This document shows, piece after piece, positions 1 to 4,710 of a stretch of 11,699 nt of DNA. Origin of the DNA: Chloroflexi bacterium RBG_13_51_18 (GTDB lineage: Bacteria; Chloroflexota; Dehalococcoidia; Dehalococcoidales; RBG-16-60-22); the NCBI GenBank assembly GCA_001796495.1, contig MGMR01000078.1:1-11699 (forward strand), in the 5' to 3' direction. The translations under genes and the position numbers were made by a program. Position 1 is the first letter of the stretch. Every line of letters starts with the position of its first letter. Below the pieces are notes generated by a model. It searched no databases. It had not been told where the DNA came from and saw only the letters and a list, made by a program, of their open reading frames with translations.

Positions 1-48
1 GTGAAAGGCCTTAACCTCAAGATCACACGCTGGTAAAGGTAACTCGAA
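1..48. repeat. Terminal direct repeat, left copy (circular closure)
   Basis: The first 48 bases are identical to the last 48 (11652-11699). With no other long direct repeat present, this is best read as the overlap of a circular molecule opened arbitrarily, giving a unique circle of about 11,651 bp. The overlap ends inside the 5-prime arm of the 24-bp hairpin at 45-108, a likely place for sequencing or assembly to break. True terminal repeats of a linear genome are the alternative. Confidence 0.85.
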
Positions 49-127
49 CGGTTGCGAGTCCCCCCCTTCCCCCCAGGGTAAAAGAAGGGGGGGACTCGCA
101 ACCGTTCGCCAATGATCAACCAGCGTG
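26..127. other. Long perfect hairpin with outer stem; candidate origin or packaging signal
   Basis: A perfect 24-bp inverted repeat (45-68 with 85-108) encloses a 16-nt loop rich in C. An outer 9-bp stem, CACGCTGGT (26-34) with ACCAGCGTG (119-127), brackets it, leaving 10-nt spacers on each side. The inner stem contains a run of seven C facing seven G. There is no T-run after it on the plus strand, so it does not look like an ordinary terminator. It lies in the gene-free junction between the ends of the two large operons. In small circular replicons such a structure commonly serves as a rolling-circle nick site, a single-strand origin or a packaging signal. Which of these applies here is inference. 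Confidence 0.75.
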
Positions 128-195
128 GTTTATGTGGATATATACAGCCATGGGGAAATGCCTACATTTATATAAAAAAGACCTTAAAACAAAGA

Positions 196-230
196 TAAAG
201 CCCTTACAGTGTCCAACTATAAGGGCTTTA
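196..230. terminator. 11-bp hairpin, possible second terminator
   Basis: TAAAGCCCTTA (196-206) pairs with TAAGGGCTTTA (220-230) around a 13-nt loop. Read on the minus strand, the stem is followed by a T-rich tract (TTTATC, TTTGTTTT, then TTTTTT near 175), so it could back up the operon terminator at 241-293. On the plus strand only three T follow, but it could still help stop late transcripts coming through the junction. The short direct repeat CAAAGATAAA flanks it on both sides (190-199 and 234-243). Confidence 0.5.
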
Positions 231-240
231 AGGCAAAGAT

Positions 241-293
241 AAAAAAAAACAGGAGAGGGGCATTACCCCTTCCAGGGGGAAACATTACCCCTC
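241..293 (-). terminator. Rho-independent terminator of the minus-strand operon
   Basis: On the minus strand an AGGGG/CCCCT hairpin (256-260 with 266-270) is followed, after a short spacer, by nine consecutive T (249-241). A competing outer pairing, GAGGGG with CCCCTC (255-260 with 288-293), enlarges the structure and includes the stop codon of the 56-aa gene. The hairpin comes immediately after the last minus-strand gene, as expected for an operon end. Confidence 0.75.
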
Positions 294-455
294 TTCGGAT
301 TTAGGATACTCAGATCCGGCAGGCTTCACTTGCGGCTTCGCGAACTGTATCAGCACATCGCCGCCGAAGTACCACTCCTCAATTAACTTCCAGCCAAGAG
401 GCTCAAGAAGCATAACGACACGTTTGACGTCATATACATCCTGTGATTCAGCCAT
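285..455 (-). CDS. Hypothetical 56-aa protein, last gene of the minus operon
   Basis: The reading frame starts at ATG 455, five bases after a perfect GGAGGTGAT ribosome binding site (469-461), and ends at a TAA inside the terminator structure. The protein begins MAESQDVYDVKRVVMLLEPL and continues with a compact segment (GWKLIEEWYFGGDVLIQFAK), then an acidic, proline-containing tail ending PKSEEG. It looks like a small alpha-beta protein with a charged tail. There are no cysteines, no membrane segment and no family I recognise. It lies 34 bases behind the preceding gene, so it is almost certainly co-transcribed. The strong ribosome site is the main reason to call it real. Confidence 0.7.
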   Translation of the reverse strand: MAESQDVYDVKRVVMLLEPLGWKLIEEWYFGGDVLIQFAKPQVKPAGSEYPKSEEG

Positions 456-489
456 ATCCGATCACCTCCGATTTTTACAGTTTTAAACC

Positions 490-858
490 CTACGGGATCC
501 AGATAATACGATGTCTGTTCCAGAAAAACGGAACATCATAATAAAACGGGCGCACCTCAAAGGTGTTATCCGACACTTCAATGTCAACCATGCTATGAAC
601 CATAAAGGTCTTCCAACCTATAACCCTGGCACCGTTGCTGCTGCCACCGGTTTGATAACAATTCAACCAGGGGAGCCGCGCGAGAACCAGGCTAAGCACG
701 TATGGTTCAACAACACGGGGCTTTGTAAGATACGAAAACGTCAACTGCAGTTTAGAGTCGATCCCAGCTCCAATTACAAGGGTTTTCTCTTTTACAGACT
801 CATCCATATCGGCGCCGGCGAGCCAGGATTCAAACGACTCCATAACTGTGGTCGCCAA
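490..858 (-). CDS. Hypothetical 122-aa protein, TTG start
   Basis: The start is TTG at 858. It sits six bases after a perfect GGAGGTGAT (873-865), while the next in-frame ATG (843) is badly spaced, so TTG is preferred. This ribosome site is formed by the last codons of the upstream zinc-ribbon gene, which suggests coupled translation. The N-terminus is acidic (SFESWLAGADMDESVKEK). The remainder is rich in beta-forming and aromatic residues and ends FFWNRHRIIWIP. I do not recognise a family, and no catalytic motif or signal peptide is visible. Its place in a tight operon with regulators and a peptidase suggests an accessory host-takeover or lysis role, which is only a guess. Confidence 0.75.
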   Translation of the reverse strand: MATTVMESFESWLAGADMDESVKEKTLVIGAGIDSKLQLTFSYLTKPRVVEPYVLSLVLARLPWLNCYQTGGSSNGARVIGWKTFMVHSMVDIEVSDNTFEVRPFYYDVPFFWNRHRIIWIP

Positions 859-861
859 TAT

Positions 862-1050
862 CTAATCACCTCCTTTTTTAATCTCGATTCCGAGCTCACG
901 AAAAAAAGGGAAAGTAACACCAACGCAGTCAACGCACAAAAACCTGAGGTTGGACGGGTCTACCCAAACAAGCCGGCAGTCGGGCTTTTTCTTACCACAG
1001 CAACAGCAGACAACCTCAAACTTCCGATCGAGATAATACAGCGGCCTCAT
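862..1050 (-). CDS. Small zinc-ribbon protein
   Basis: This 62-aa protein carries two CxxC knuckles, Cys15-x2-Cys18 within a CCCC run and Cys39-x2-Cys42, about 20 residues apart. That is the layout of a treble-clef or zinc-ribbon domain, with an additional Cys25 between them. The spacer holds a hydrophobic strand (RLVWV) before a second one (LRFLC). Its ATG overlaps the TGA of the upstream peptidase gene in an ATGA junction and follows AGAGGTGG. The lysine-glycine C-terminus (KKGGD) is encoded by the ribosome binding site of the next gene. Zinc ribbons of this size in phages often bind nucleic acid or a host polymerase subunit; the partner here is unknown. Confidence 0.8.
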   Translation of the reverse strand: MRPLYYLDRKFEVVCCCCGKKKPDCRLVWVDPSNLRFLCVDCVGVTFPFFRELGIEIKKGGD

Positions 1051-1355
1051 TTTACCACCTCTGTTTTGGGATCATACTCAATGTGAATGTGGGAAACTTC
1101 AGGAACCACGTCGAAATCTTTACCGAGATATTCACGGAGTTTTATTACCACCTCGCCGCCCCGGGAATCCGGCAGGCGAACATCAATAGCCTCGTTGGAA
1201 TAATGCAGGCTATTAGGGCGATGCTCGCACTCGTACGTCGAGGTAATCACGGCCTCGCGGCCCGTTATTAGTTTAAAAATTTCGTCTATACCGTCCAGCT
1301 TGCGCCGCAAAGGACGGGCAAGCCGGGAGATGTCAACACCTAATTTTAACAGCAT
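1047..1355 (-). CDS. M15-type zinc peptidase (peptidoglycan DD-peptidase-like)
   Basis: The 102-aa protein contains ITSTYECEHRPNSLHYSNEA followed by IDVR, then near the C-terminus VSHIHIEYDP. This matches the M15/Hedgehog-type zinc site, with H-x6-D (HYSNEAID) supplying two ligands and H-x-H (HIH) supplying the third ligand and the catalytic region. M15 enzymes cut peptide bonds in peptidoglycan stem peptides or cross-bridges. The start is ATG 1355, not an upstream GTG or TTG, because GGAGGTGAT lies six bases before it and the ATG overlaps the upstream stop as TAATG. It has no signal peptide or cell-wall-binding domain, so release would need a holin-like protein or cell lysis. Unusually, it lies in the regulator operon and not with the late genes. 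A HUH nuclease reading of HIH is less likely because no paired catalytic Tyr motif is seen. Confidence 0.75.
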   Translation of the reverse strand: MLLKLGVDISRLARPLRRKLDGIDEIFKLITGREAVITSTYECEHRPNSLHYSNEAIDVRLPDSRGGEVVIKLREYLGKDFDVVPEVSHIHIEYDPKTEVVK

Positions 1356-1723
1356 TATTTTATCACCTCCCGGAGCCGGAACCAGCCTTTCAGGTGGCCG
1401 CCTACTTCGTAGACGCCAAGCCAGATATTGCCATACACCTGGCGGATGTAATCCTTCACGGAGACAAAACCCGGGCCGTAGTCGAGTAGCACGCACTGGT
1501 AGCCGGACCAGATCCCGGGCTTAACGACGAACTCTCCAAAACTAGCAGACCTTAGTTCGTTGTGCCCGGTGCTTTTCCGACGACGGAAGTGTTTTGTCCA
1601 TTGACCGTCAAAGCCCAGATCTTTGAACCCGGTTATAATCTCGACGGTAAAGGTCTTGCCCCGGAGATTTTCGATATTGTACGTGCCGTTGGCAAACATG
1701 TTAATGAGTTGTGATTCATCCAT
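1355..1723 (-). CDS. Hypothetical 122-aa protein between ParB-like and M15 genes
   Basis: The best start is ATG 1723 (MDESQLINMFANGTYNIENL), seven bases after GGTGGAGGCG. An upstream GTG at 1738 would add five residues but has no suitable ribosome site. The gene overlaps the end of the ParB-like gene by eight bases and its stop overlaps the peptidase start as TAATG, so translation is probably coupled. The N-terminal 20 residues look helical. The middle is basic (KHFRRRKSTGHNEL) and the C-terminal half is beta-rich with many aromatic residues (IWLGVYEVGGHLKGWFRL), reminiscent of small SH3-like or OB-like folds. I do not recognise a family. Confidence 0.75.
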   Translation of the reverse strand: MDESQLINMFANGTYNIENLRGKTFTVEIITGFKDLGFDGQWTKHFRRRKSTGHNELRSASFGEFVVKPGIWSGYQCVLLDYGPGFVSVKDYIRQVYGNIWLGVYEVGGHLKGWFRLREVIK

Positions 1724-2513
1724 TGCCTTCGCCTCCACCGGACATTATTAGGCGTGCGCATTTCGGACAGACGGAAAGGACGATGGAGTCCTTGACGTCG
1801 CAGGCACCATGGCAACACCGGCAAGTAAAATAGGTCGGGACAGATTCGATCGGGATTGTTACGAGTTCGCCGCCTTGGTTCTCGTACTCGACGGTACCGC
1901 GAGTCAGCTTCCAGTGATCGACCCACTCCTTAGCGGTACGGATGGTGCAGCCGCCACGGACGGCATAATCGAGGTAGTAATTCCTCATTACCTCGTCATT
2001 GATGGCGGCCAGCTCAGTCGCCACGCCGACACTAAGCCGGCCGGTTTGGAGTTCCCTTTGATACTCCTCGGGCAACAGGAGCAAATCCAGACGGCCTTTG
2101 ACCGTCGATACGCTCCGGCCCAAACGGCGCGCGATCTCTTTGACCGGCATGCCGTGTTTTTCGTAAAGCCTTTCATATTCCCGGGCCTCCTCGATGGGAG
2201 TGAGATTCTCCCGCTGCAGATTCTCTGTGGCCCGGGTCAGCTCACAGGTTACGTCATCCATTTCGCGGACGAGGGCGGGAATAAATTCACGGCCCAGGAT
2301 CTGGTGCGCGAGAAACCGTCTGTCGCCGGCGACGATCTCGTACCTTCCAGACCTGGGCCTTAAAATTATGGGCTGATGGAGGCCTTCGGCCTTGATGGAG
2401 TCCGCCAGTTCGCGAACAGACTCGGGATCAATAGTTAAGCGGGCCACATCGGTTGGCCGATCTATCAGCTCCATCCTGATCTGTCTGATTGCCTCGCCTT
2501 TTGCGGATACCAT
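1716..2513 (-). CDS. ParB-like DNA-binding protein with C-terminal zinc ribbon
   Basis: The 265-aa protein has a ParB N-terminal domain (about residues 20-110) with the phosphate-binding segment YEIVAGDRRFLAHQILG (GDRR at 63-66, the GERR box of ParB) and the signature ENLQRENLTPIEEA at 97-110. A helix-turn-helix follows (PVKEIARRLGRSVSTVKGRL, about 123-142). In place of the ParB dimerisation domain, the C-terminus carries a zinc ribbon with Cys231/Cys234 and Cys249/Cys252. ParB proteins bind parS and use CTP to slide on DNA; here no ParA or Walker ATPase is encoded, so a segregation role is doubtful. Control of transcription, replication or packaging is more likely. The ATG at 2513 follows AAGAAGGTG and lies inside the preceding AbrB-like gene. 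Confidence 0.88.
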   Translation of the reverse strand: MVSAKGEAIRQIRMELIDRPTDVARLTIDPESVRELADSIKAEGLHQPIILRPRSGRYEIVAGDRRFLAHQILGREFIPALVREMDDVTCELTRATENLQRENLTPIEEAREYERLYEKHGMPVKEIARRLGRSVSTVKGRLDLLLLPEEYQRELQTGRLSVGVATELAAINDEVMRNYYLDYAVRGGCTIRTAKEWVDHWKLTRGTVEYENQGGELVTIPIESVPTYFTCRCCHGACDVKDSIVLSVCPKCARLIMSGGGEGNG

Positions 2514-2676
2514 GTTTCACCTTCTTTACCCGGAAAGAATTCTCGTCCAGCTTATTCAGTTGGACGTATTCGGTTTCCCTCAACGTCATTTCCTCGATCA
2601 GATGTTGAGGCACGATGATGCGGCAGCAGTTACCATACCAGTTCAATTTACAGATTATCGGAGGGCCGTGGGACAT
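2428..2676 (-). CDS. AbrB/SpoVT-like transition-state regulator
   Basis: The 82-aa protein begins MSHGPPIICKLNWYGNCCRI and continues IVPQHLIEEMTLRETEYVQL. This fits the swapped-hairpin AbrB fold (strand, IVP-type turn, helix, GD-like turn, two strands) over about residues 8-53. Such proteins dimerise and bind DNA broadly, and are common as antitoxins and host-transition regulators. AAAGGA precedes the ATG at 2676. The last 28 residues are basic and polar (HGIRKRRGNQTDQDGADRSA) and are encoded over the start of the ParB-like gene, an 86-bp overlap. The tail is therefore constrained by two frames and may be disordered. No toxin gene is adjacent, so a regulator of this virus or its host is favoured. 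Confidence 0.7.
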   Translation of the reverse strand: MSHGPPIICKLNWYGNCCRIIVPQHLIEEMTLRETEYVQLNKLDENSFRVKKVKHGIRKRRGNQTDQDGADRSANRCGPLNY

Positions 2677-2680
2677 TAAA

Positions 2681-2872
2681 TTAATCCTTTAGTGCCTTGG
2701 GATCAGACATGACTTGACGCCAGGCACGATCAAGAAGAACGCCATTTTCACAACTACGCACCTTTCTCCACCCACCCTTTGACGTCAGCTCATAAATCGC
2801 AAGTTCCTCCGGACGTAATCTAAATACCCGAAAACCGGCATTGCGAACCTTAACCCTGCTTCGACCGTCCAT
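2681..2872 (-). CDS. Hypothetical 63-aa protein, first gene of the minus operon
   Basis: The start is ATG 2872 (MDGRSRVKVRNAGFRVFRLR), six bases after GGAGG; the frame also has TTG at 2887 and ATG at 2878, which are less well placed. The product is basic and has alternating hydrophobic residues (VKVRNAGFRVFRLRPEELAIYEL), suggesting a small beta sheet plus helix with a possible nucleic-acid-binding face. One cysteine is present, so it is not a zinc ribbon. I do not recognise a family. It lies directly downstream of the operon promoter and four bases before the AbrB-like gene, so it is likely expressed first. Confidence 0.7.
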   Translation of the reverse strand: MDGRSRVKVRNAGFRVFRLRPEELAIYELTSKGGWRKVRSCENGVLLDRAWRQVMSDPKALKD

Positions 2873-2902
2873 AGACATCCTCCACAAAACAGCACATATA
2901 GC

Positions 2903-2929
2903 ATTACATAGCTATAGGGATTCTGTCAA
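2903..2929 (-). promoter_or_regulatory. Promoter of the minus-strand operon
   Basis: On the minus strand a perfect TTGACA (2929-2924) is followed after 15 bases by TGTAAT (2908-2903), five of six matches to a sigma-A -10 box. The spacer is two bases shorter than ideal. The predicted transcript would begin near 2896, about 24 bases before the ATG of the 63-aa gene. Confidence 0.6.
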
Positions 2930-2982
2930 CGAGAAAAGATGCACAGACTTTGTTACCGCCCGGACCCCACCCGGCCACCCGG

Positions 2983-3168
2983 TGGCCTGTCCGTTCGCCT
3001 CCCTGCCCCCAGGATGGGGCGCCCCCCGTCCGGCTCACTACCAGGCCAGGACACGGGCTTTTACCGTTCCTGAACAGATGGGCTGCCCTTACGTCCTTCC
3101 TGCCTCCAGGATGGAGCGCCACCCGTCAGGTCGACGGTCAGCCCCAGGAACGGGCTTATACCGTGTCC
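2983..3168 (+). ncRNA. Structured non-coding module, copy A (186 nt)
   Basis: Nested complementary segments are visible. TGGCCTG (2983-2989) pairs with CAGGCCA (3042-3048). Directly after it, GGACACGG+GCTTTTA+CCGTTCCTG (3049-3072) pairs with CAGGAACGG+GCTTATA+CCGTGTCC (3145-3168), leaving a symmetric 7x7 internal loop. GGGCTG (3080-3085) pairs with CAGCCC (3139-3144). One CCCCAGGATGGGG hairpin lies at about 3006-3018 and a variant, CTCCAGGATGGAG, at about 3103-3115; the variant keeps its pairing. A second copy with the same length and spacing lies at 11344-11529, with compensatory changes in the main helix. The orientation (RNA strand) is inferred. It could equally act as single-stranded DNA. 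I do not recognise a known RNA family. Confidence 0.7.
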
Positions 3169-3480
3169 AGGAGACGGAAAAAACACCAGGCCGTCGGAAG
3201 CCGGTCAAGGGGCGGCTCACTTCACCCGTCGTAAACGCTCCAGAGTTAGCACTACCGGGTAAAGGGAGCCGAAAGACCCCCCTTGCCGGTCGCCGCTTGC
3301 TGATTTCGCCGAAACGGCCTCAAGCGCAAGGGGCTGATGCTCCGCATTATTTGGTCGTGTGCAATATCTTGCACACTATAAAAGACTACGTCTTTAAAGA
3401 TAGTTATAGGCCCCCCCTTCCGAGGCGTCAGGGGGCTGCCTCTAAAACCAGGATTAAGGTGTCCGAAGACGGACAGTAAG
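3169..3480 (+). other. Gene-free region dense in stem-loops downstream of module A
   Basis: No credible gene is present. Several pairings are clear. GGCTC and ACCCG (3214-3218, 3224-3228) pair with CGGGT and GAGCC (3256-3260, 3266-3270). CCCCTTG (3279-3285) and CGCTTG (3294-3299) pair with the contiguous CAAGCG and CAAGGGG (3321-3333), with an 8-nt bulge. GTGTGCAA pairs with TTGCACAC around TATC (3357-3376). AAAGAC pairs with GTCTTT (3381-3395), with ACTAT/ATAGT outside it. A C-run pairs with a G-run at about 3408-3440. TGTCCG pairs with CGGACA around AAGA (3460-3475). Together with module A this suggests a structured transcript or a replication/packaging region of roughly 500 nt (2983-3475). 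Confidence 0.55.
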
Positions 3481-3590
3481 AATTTTAGGTAAGCATAACA
3501 AAGGTTTAATTAACAATCGCAGTATTTTCTTCCCCGCCAGGGACCTGGTCACGTAAAAGACGGGTTGTTCAAGAAGGGAAAGCAAAGACC

Positions 3591-3665
3591 GTGCCAAATG
3601 ACAAAAACTATTTGTCACCTGAAATCAAGAAGTTGCTCACGGCTCAGACGCCGCCGTGGGCTTAG
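3591..3665 (+). CDS. Possible 24-aa peptide ORF
   Basis: A GTG-started frame encodes a 24-residue peptide, MPNDKNYLSPEIKKLLTAQT then PPWA, with AAGAAGGGAA about ten bases upstream. The composition looks protein-like, with a short amphipathic helix followed by a proline-tryptophan end. Nothing else supports it, and it overlaps the TGACAAA/TTTGTCA inverted repeat at 3599-3617. It could be a leader peptide for the genes starting at 3757, the remnant of a longer gene, or chance. Confidence 0.22.
   Translation: MPNDKNYLSPEIKKLLTAQTPPWA
3599..3617. repeat. Inverted repeat TGACAAA-N5-TTTGTCA
   Basis: A perfect 7-bp inverted repeat with a 5-base centre (AACTA) lies about 100 bases upstream of the promoter at 3701-3729. 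Its size is typical of a dimeric regulator operator, but it could also form a small hairpin in RNA. No second copy was seen. Confidence 0.35.
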
Positions 3666-3700
3666 ATTAAGTTCACCTTTTCACAAAGAAATAATTAAAG

Positions 3701-3729
3701 TTATTTCCCATTCTGCCGATAAGTATAAT
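3701..3729 (+). promoter_or_regulatory. Promoter of the 3757-4246 unit
   Basis: A perfect TATAAT lies at 3724-3729, with a weak -35 (TTATTT) at 3701-3706 at the ideal 17-base spacing, in an AT-rich stretch. The predicted start near 3736 would leave a leader of only about 20 bases containing the GGGAGGT ribosome binding site (3743-3749). Confidence 0.55.
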
Positions 3730-3756
3730 AAAAGAAGAAAAAGGGAGGTATTAAAA

Positions 3757-4110
3757 ATGAAACTAGAAACAAGGAATGCGATTGAAATCGCCGCTACTGA
3801 GCGGCGAGAAAAAGAGGTGAAAATCGAGGAGGAGATAGATAATATTTTTAAAACCTTATATGCTATAGGGGAAAGAACCGAAATTACTTACCGGTTCCGG
3901 GTTAAGGCACTGGAAACGGCCGACGTTTATCTCTATTTCGGTATAGGTTTGAGAGACCTATACCAGTCATGCACCGAAGATATTTTTACCCCGACCAAAA
4001 AAATCAATGGATCTAAAGCCTGTGATTGGGAAAAATGGCCATTAGAAAAACTAAATAAATTATTAGAAGAAATAAAAATAATCTTAAATGAAATACCCAA
4101 TATTATTTAA
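3757..4110 (+). CDS. Hypothetical 117-aa helical protein
   Basis: The start is ATG 3757 (MKLETRNAIEIAATERREKE), seven bases after GGGAGGT. A frame open back to 3565 adds an arginine-rich stretch without a ribosome site that reads like non-coding sequence, so I exclude it. Residues 10-40 form a charged, probably coiled-coil helix (ERREKEVKIEEEIDNIFKTL), and residues 94-115 another amphipathic helix (WPLEKLNKLLEEIKIILNEI). The gene is much richer in A and T than the late genes, which suggests a recent or separate origin. It overlaps the following mini zinc-ribbon gene by 23 bases. I do not recognise a family; a regulator or host-interaction protein is a guess from its position as a stand-alone unit. 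Confidence 0.75.
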   Translation: MKLETRNAIEIAATERREKEVKIEEEIDNIFKTLYAIGERTEITYRFRVKALETADVYLYFGIGLRDLYQSCTEDIFTPTKKINGSKACDWEKWPLEKLNKLLEEIKIILNEIPNII

Positions 4111-4246
4111 AACTAAATGCGCTTGGTGCGGAGCTACCCTCCGCACCGACGCGGAGGTGGATCACTCCCACGGAATCTGTGAGGCGTGTAAAAAGCGACT
4201 CATGGAGGAGTATGAAAAGTCGCGTCAGTCGGCCACGGCTGACTGA
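4088..4246 (+). CDS. Mini zinc-ribbon protein (52 aa)
   Basis: The frame starts at ATG 4088 within the end of the preceding gene and ends at TGA 4246. The protein contains CAWC at residues 11-14 and CEAC near residues 31-34, within DHSHGICEACKKRL. The phrase SHGIC-x2-C is common at the end of zinc-ribbon domains in signalling and phage proteins. The C-terminal tail is helical and charged (MEEYEKSRQS). There is no strong ribosome site (AGAAG is weak), so translation is probably coupled to the upstream gene. Its clean cysteine pattern and the terminator that follows support it as real. Its role is unknown; nucleic-acid or polymerase binding is the usual expectation. Confidence 0.72.
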   Translation: MKYPILFKTKCAWCGATLRTDAEVDHSHGICEACKKRLMEEYEKSRQSATAD

Positions 4247-4258
4247 CGATCAGAGAAC

Positions 4259-4678
4259 TTAGCCGGGCGGGATAGCCCGGCCGATACCTGACAACAACGA
4301 TTGCACACGAGGCCAGTTATCCTCGTGTGCAATTTTTTTTACCCGCCCCCAGGCGGCCACGCCCGCCTGGGTGAGTACCCGGAACATCCTGCCAAGTAAA
4401 TTAAATCCACGCTTGCATAAAACGTAGATCGTTGAGGCGAAGGCAATTTCGCCGTTTCCGCCCGTATGGGTGCGCCGGATCCGGCGGAGGTAGCCTAGCT
4501 GTTCCAGGCTGGAAAGATGGTAGTTTAACGTCCTACGGCATCTTTTTATCTGGTAGGATGTCGCCAGGATTTCGACGAGCGCGGCCTGGGACGGATAACA
4601 ATATCGTTTTCCAGCCCGTTTCGACAACCAGGAAACGGTCTGGAGAATACAAACCTGATAGTGTTGAATTCCCTTCAT
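4259..4678 (-). CDS. Winged-helix DNA-binding protein (regulator or replication initiator)
   Basis: The 139-aa protein has a winged helix-turn-helix over about residues 27-88. The segments CYPSQAALVEILATSYQIKR, TLNYHLSSLEQLGYLRRIRR and a glycine-containing wing (THTGGNGEIAFASTIYVL) follow the pattern of HTH_36-type domains, where 'PSQ..la' begins the first helix and 'L...G.l.r' ends the recognition unit. Such domains occur in phage and plasmid replication proteins and repressors. The basic C-terminal third (GFNLLGRMFRVLTQAGVAAW) is not recognised. ATG 4678 follows GGAGGG by five bases. A 17-bp palindrome lies inside its own promoter, suggesting autoregulation and control of the late operon. 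It is the only plausible candidate here for a replication initiator, but regulation is the simpler reading. Confidence 0.72.
   Translation of the reverse strand: MKGIQHYQVCILQTVSWLSKRAGKRYCYPSQAALVEILATSYQIKRCRRTLNYHLSSLEQLGYLRRIRRTHTGGNGEIAFASTIYVLCKRGFNLLGRMFRVLTQAGVAAWGRVKKIAHEDNWPRVQSLLSGIGRAIPPG
4262..4281 (-). terminator. Weak hairpin at the end of the winged-helix gene
   Basis: GCCGGGC (4262-4268) pairs with GCCCGGC (4275-4281). On the minus strand the hairpin sits just before and partly over the stop codon of the winged-helix gene and is followed by TAAGTTCTCT, a poor T-tract. It may slow or stop that transcript, but it is not a convincing terminator by itself. Confidence 0.35.
4300..4340 (+). 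terminator. Strong rho-independent terminator
   Basis: A perfect 13-bp stem, ATTGCACACGAGG (4300-4312) with CCTCGTGTGCAAT (4321-4333), has an 8-base loop and is followed by eight T (4333-4340). It ends the plus-strand unit 3757-4246. It lies inside the 3-prime coding part of the convergent winged-helix gene, so the same DNA encodes residues of that protein on the other strand. Confidence 0.85.
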
Positions 4679-4710
4679 AATTTCCCTCCGTGAATACCTT
4701 CACAAAATAC

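Noticed and set aside
1047..1355. HUH (rolling-circle Rep) reading of the HIH motif
   Set aside because: The upstream H-x6-D motif and SLHYSNEAID context match M15 peptidases. The protein is too short and lacks the Rep tyrosine motif and a helicase.
2841..3479. 212-codon plus-strand open frame across module A, with a similar open frame across module B (LPPGWG...PR and GLYRV in both)
   Set aside because: The copy B frame has no start codon and simply continues after the stop of the 55-aa gene. In copy A the second hairpin falls in a different frame from the first. Base pairing is conserved better than amino acids, and compensatory double changes point to structure. The composition is also unlike the other genes.
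3565..3756. N-terminal extension of the 117-aa gene back to 3565
   Set aside because: The extension is arginine-rich and protein-unlike, lacks a ribosome site and contains the TATAAT promoter. GGGAGGT precedes the internal ATG at 3757.
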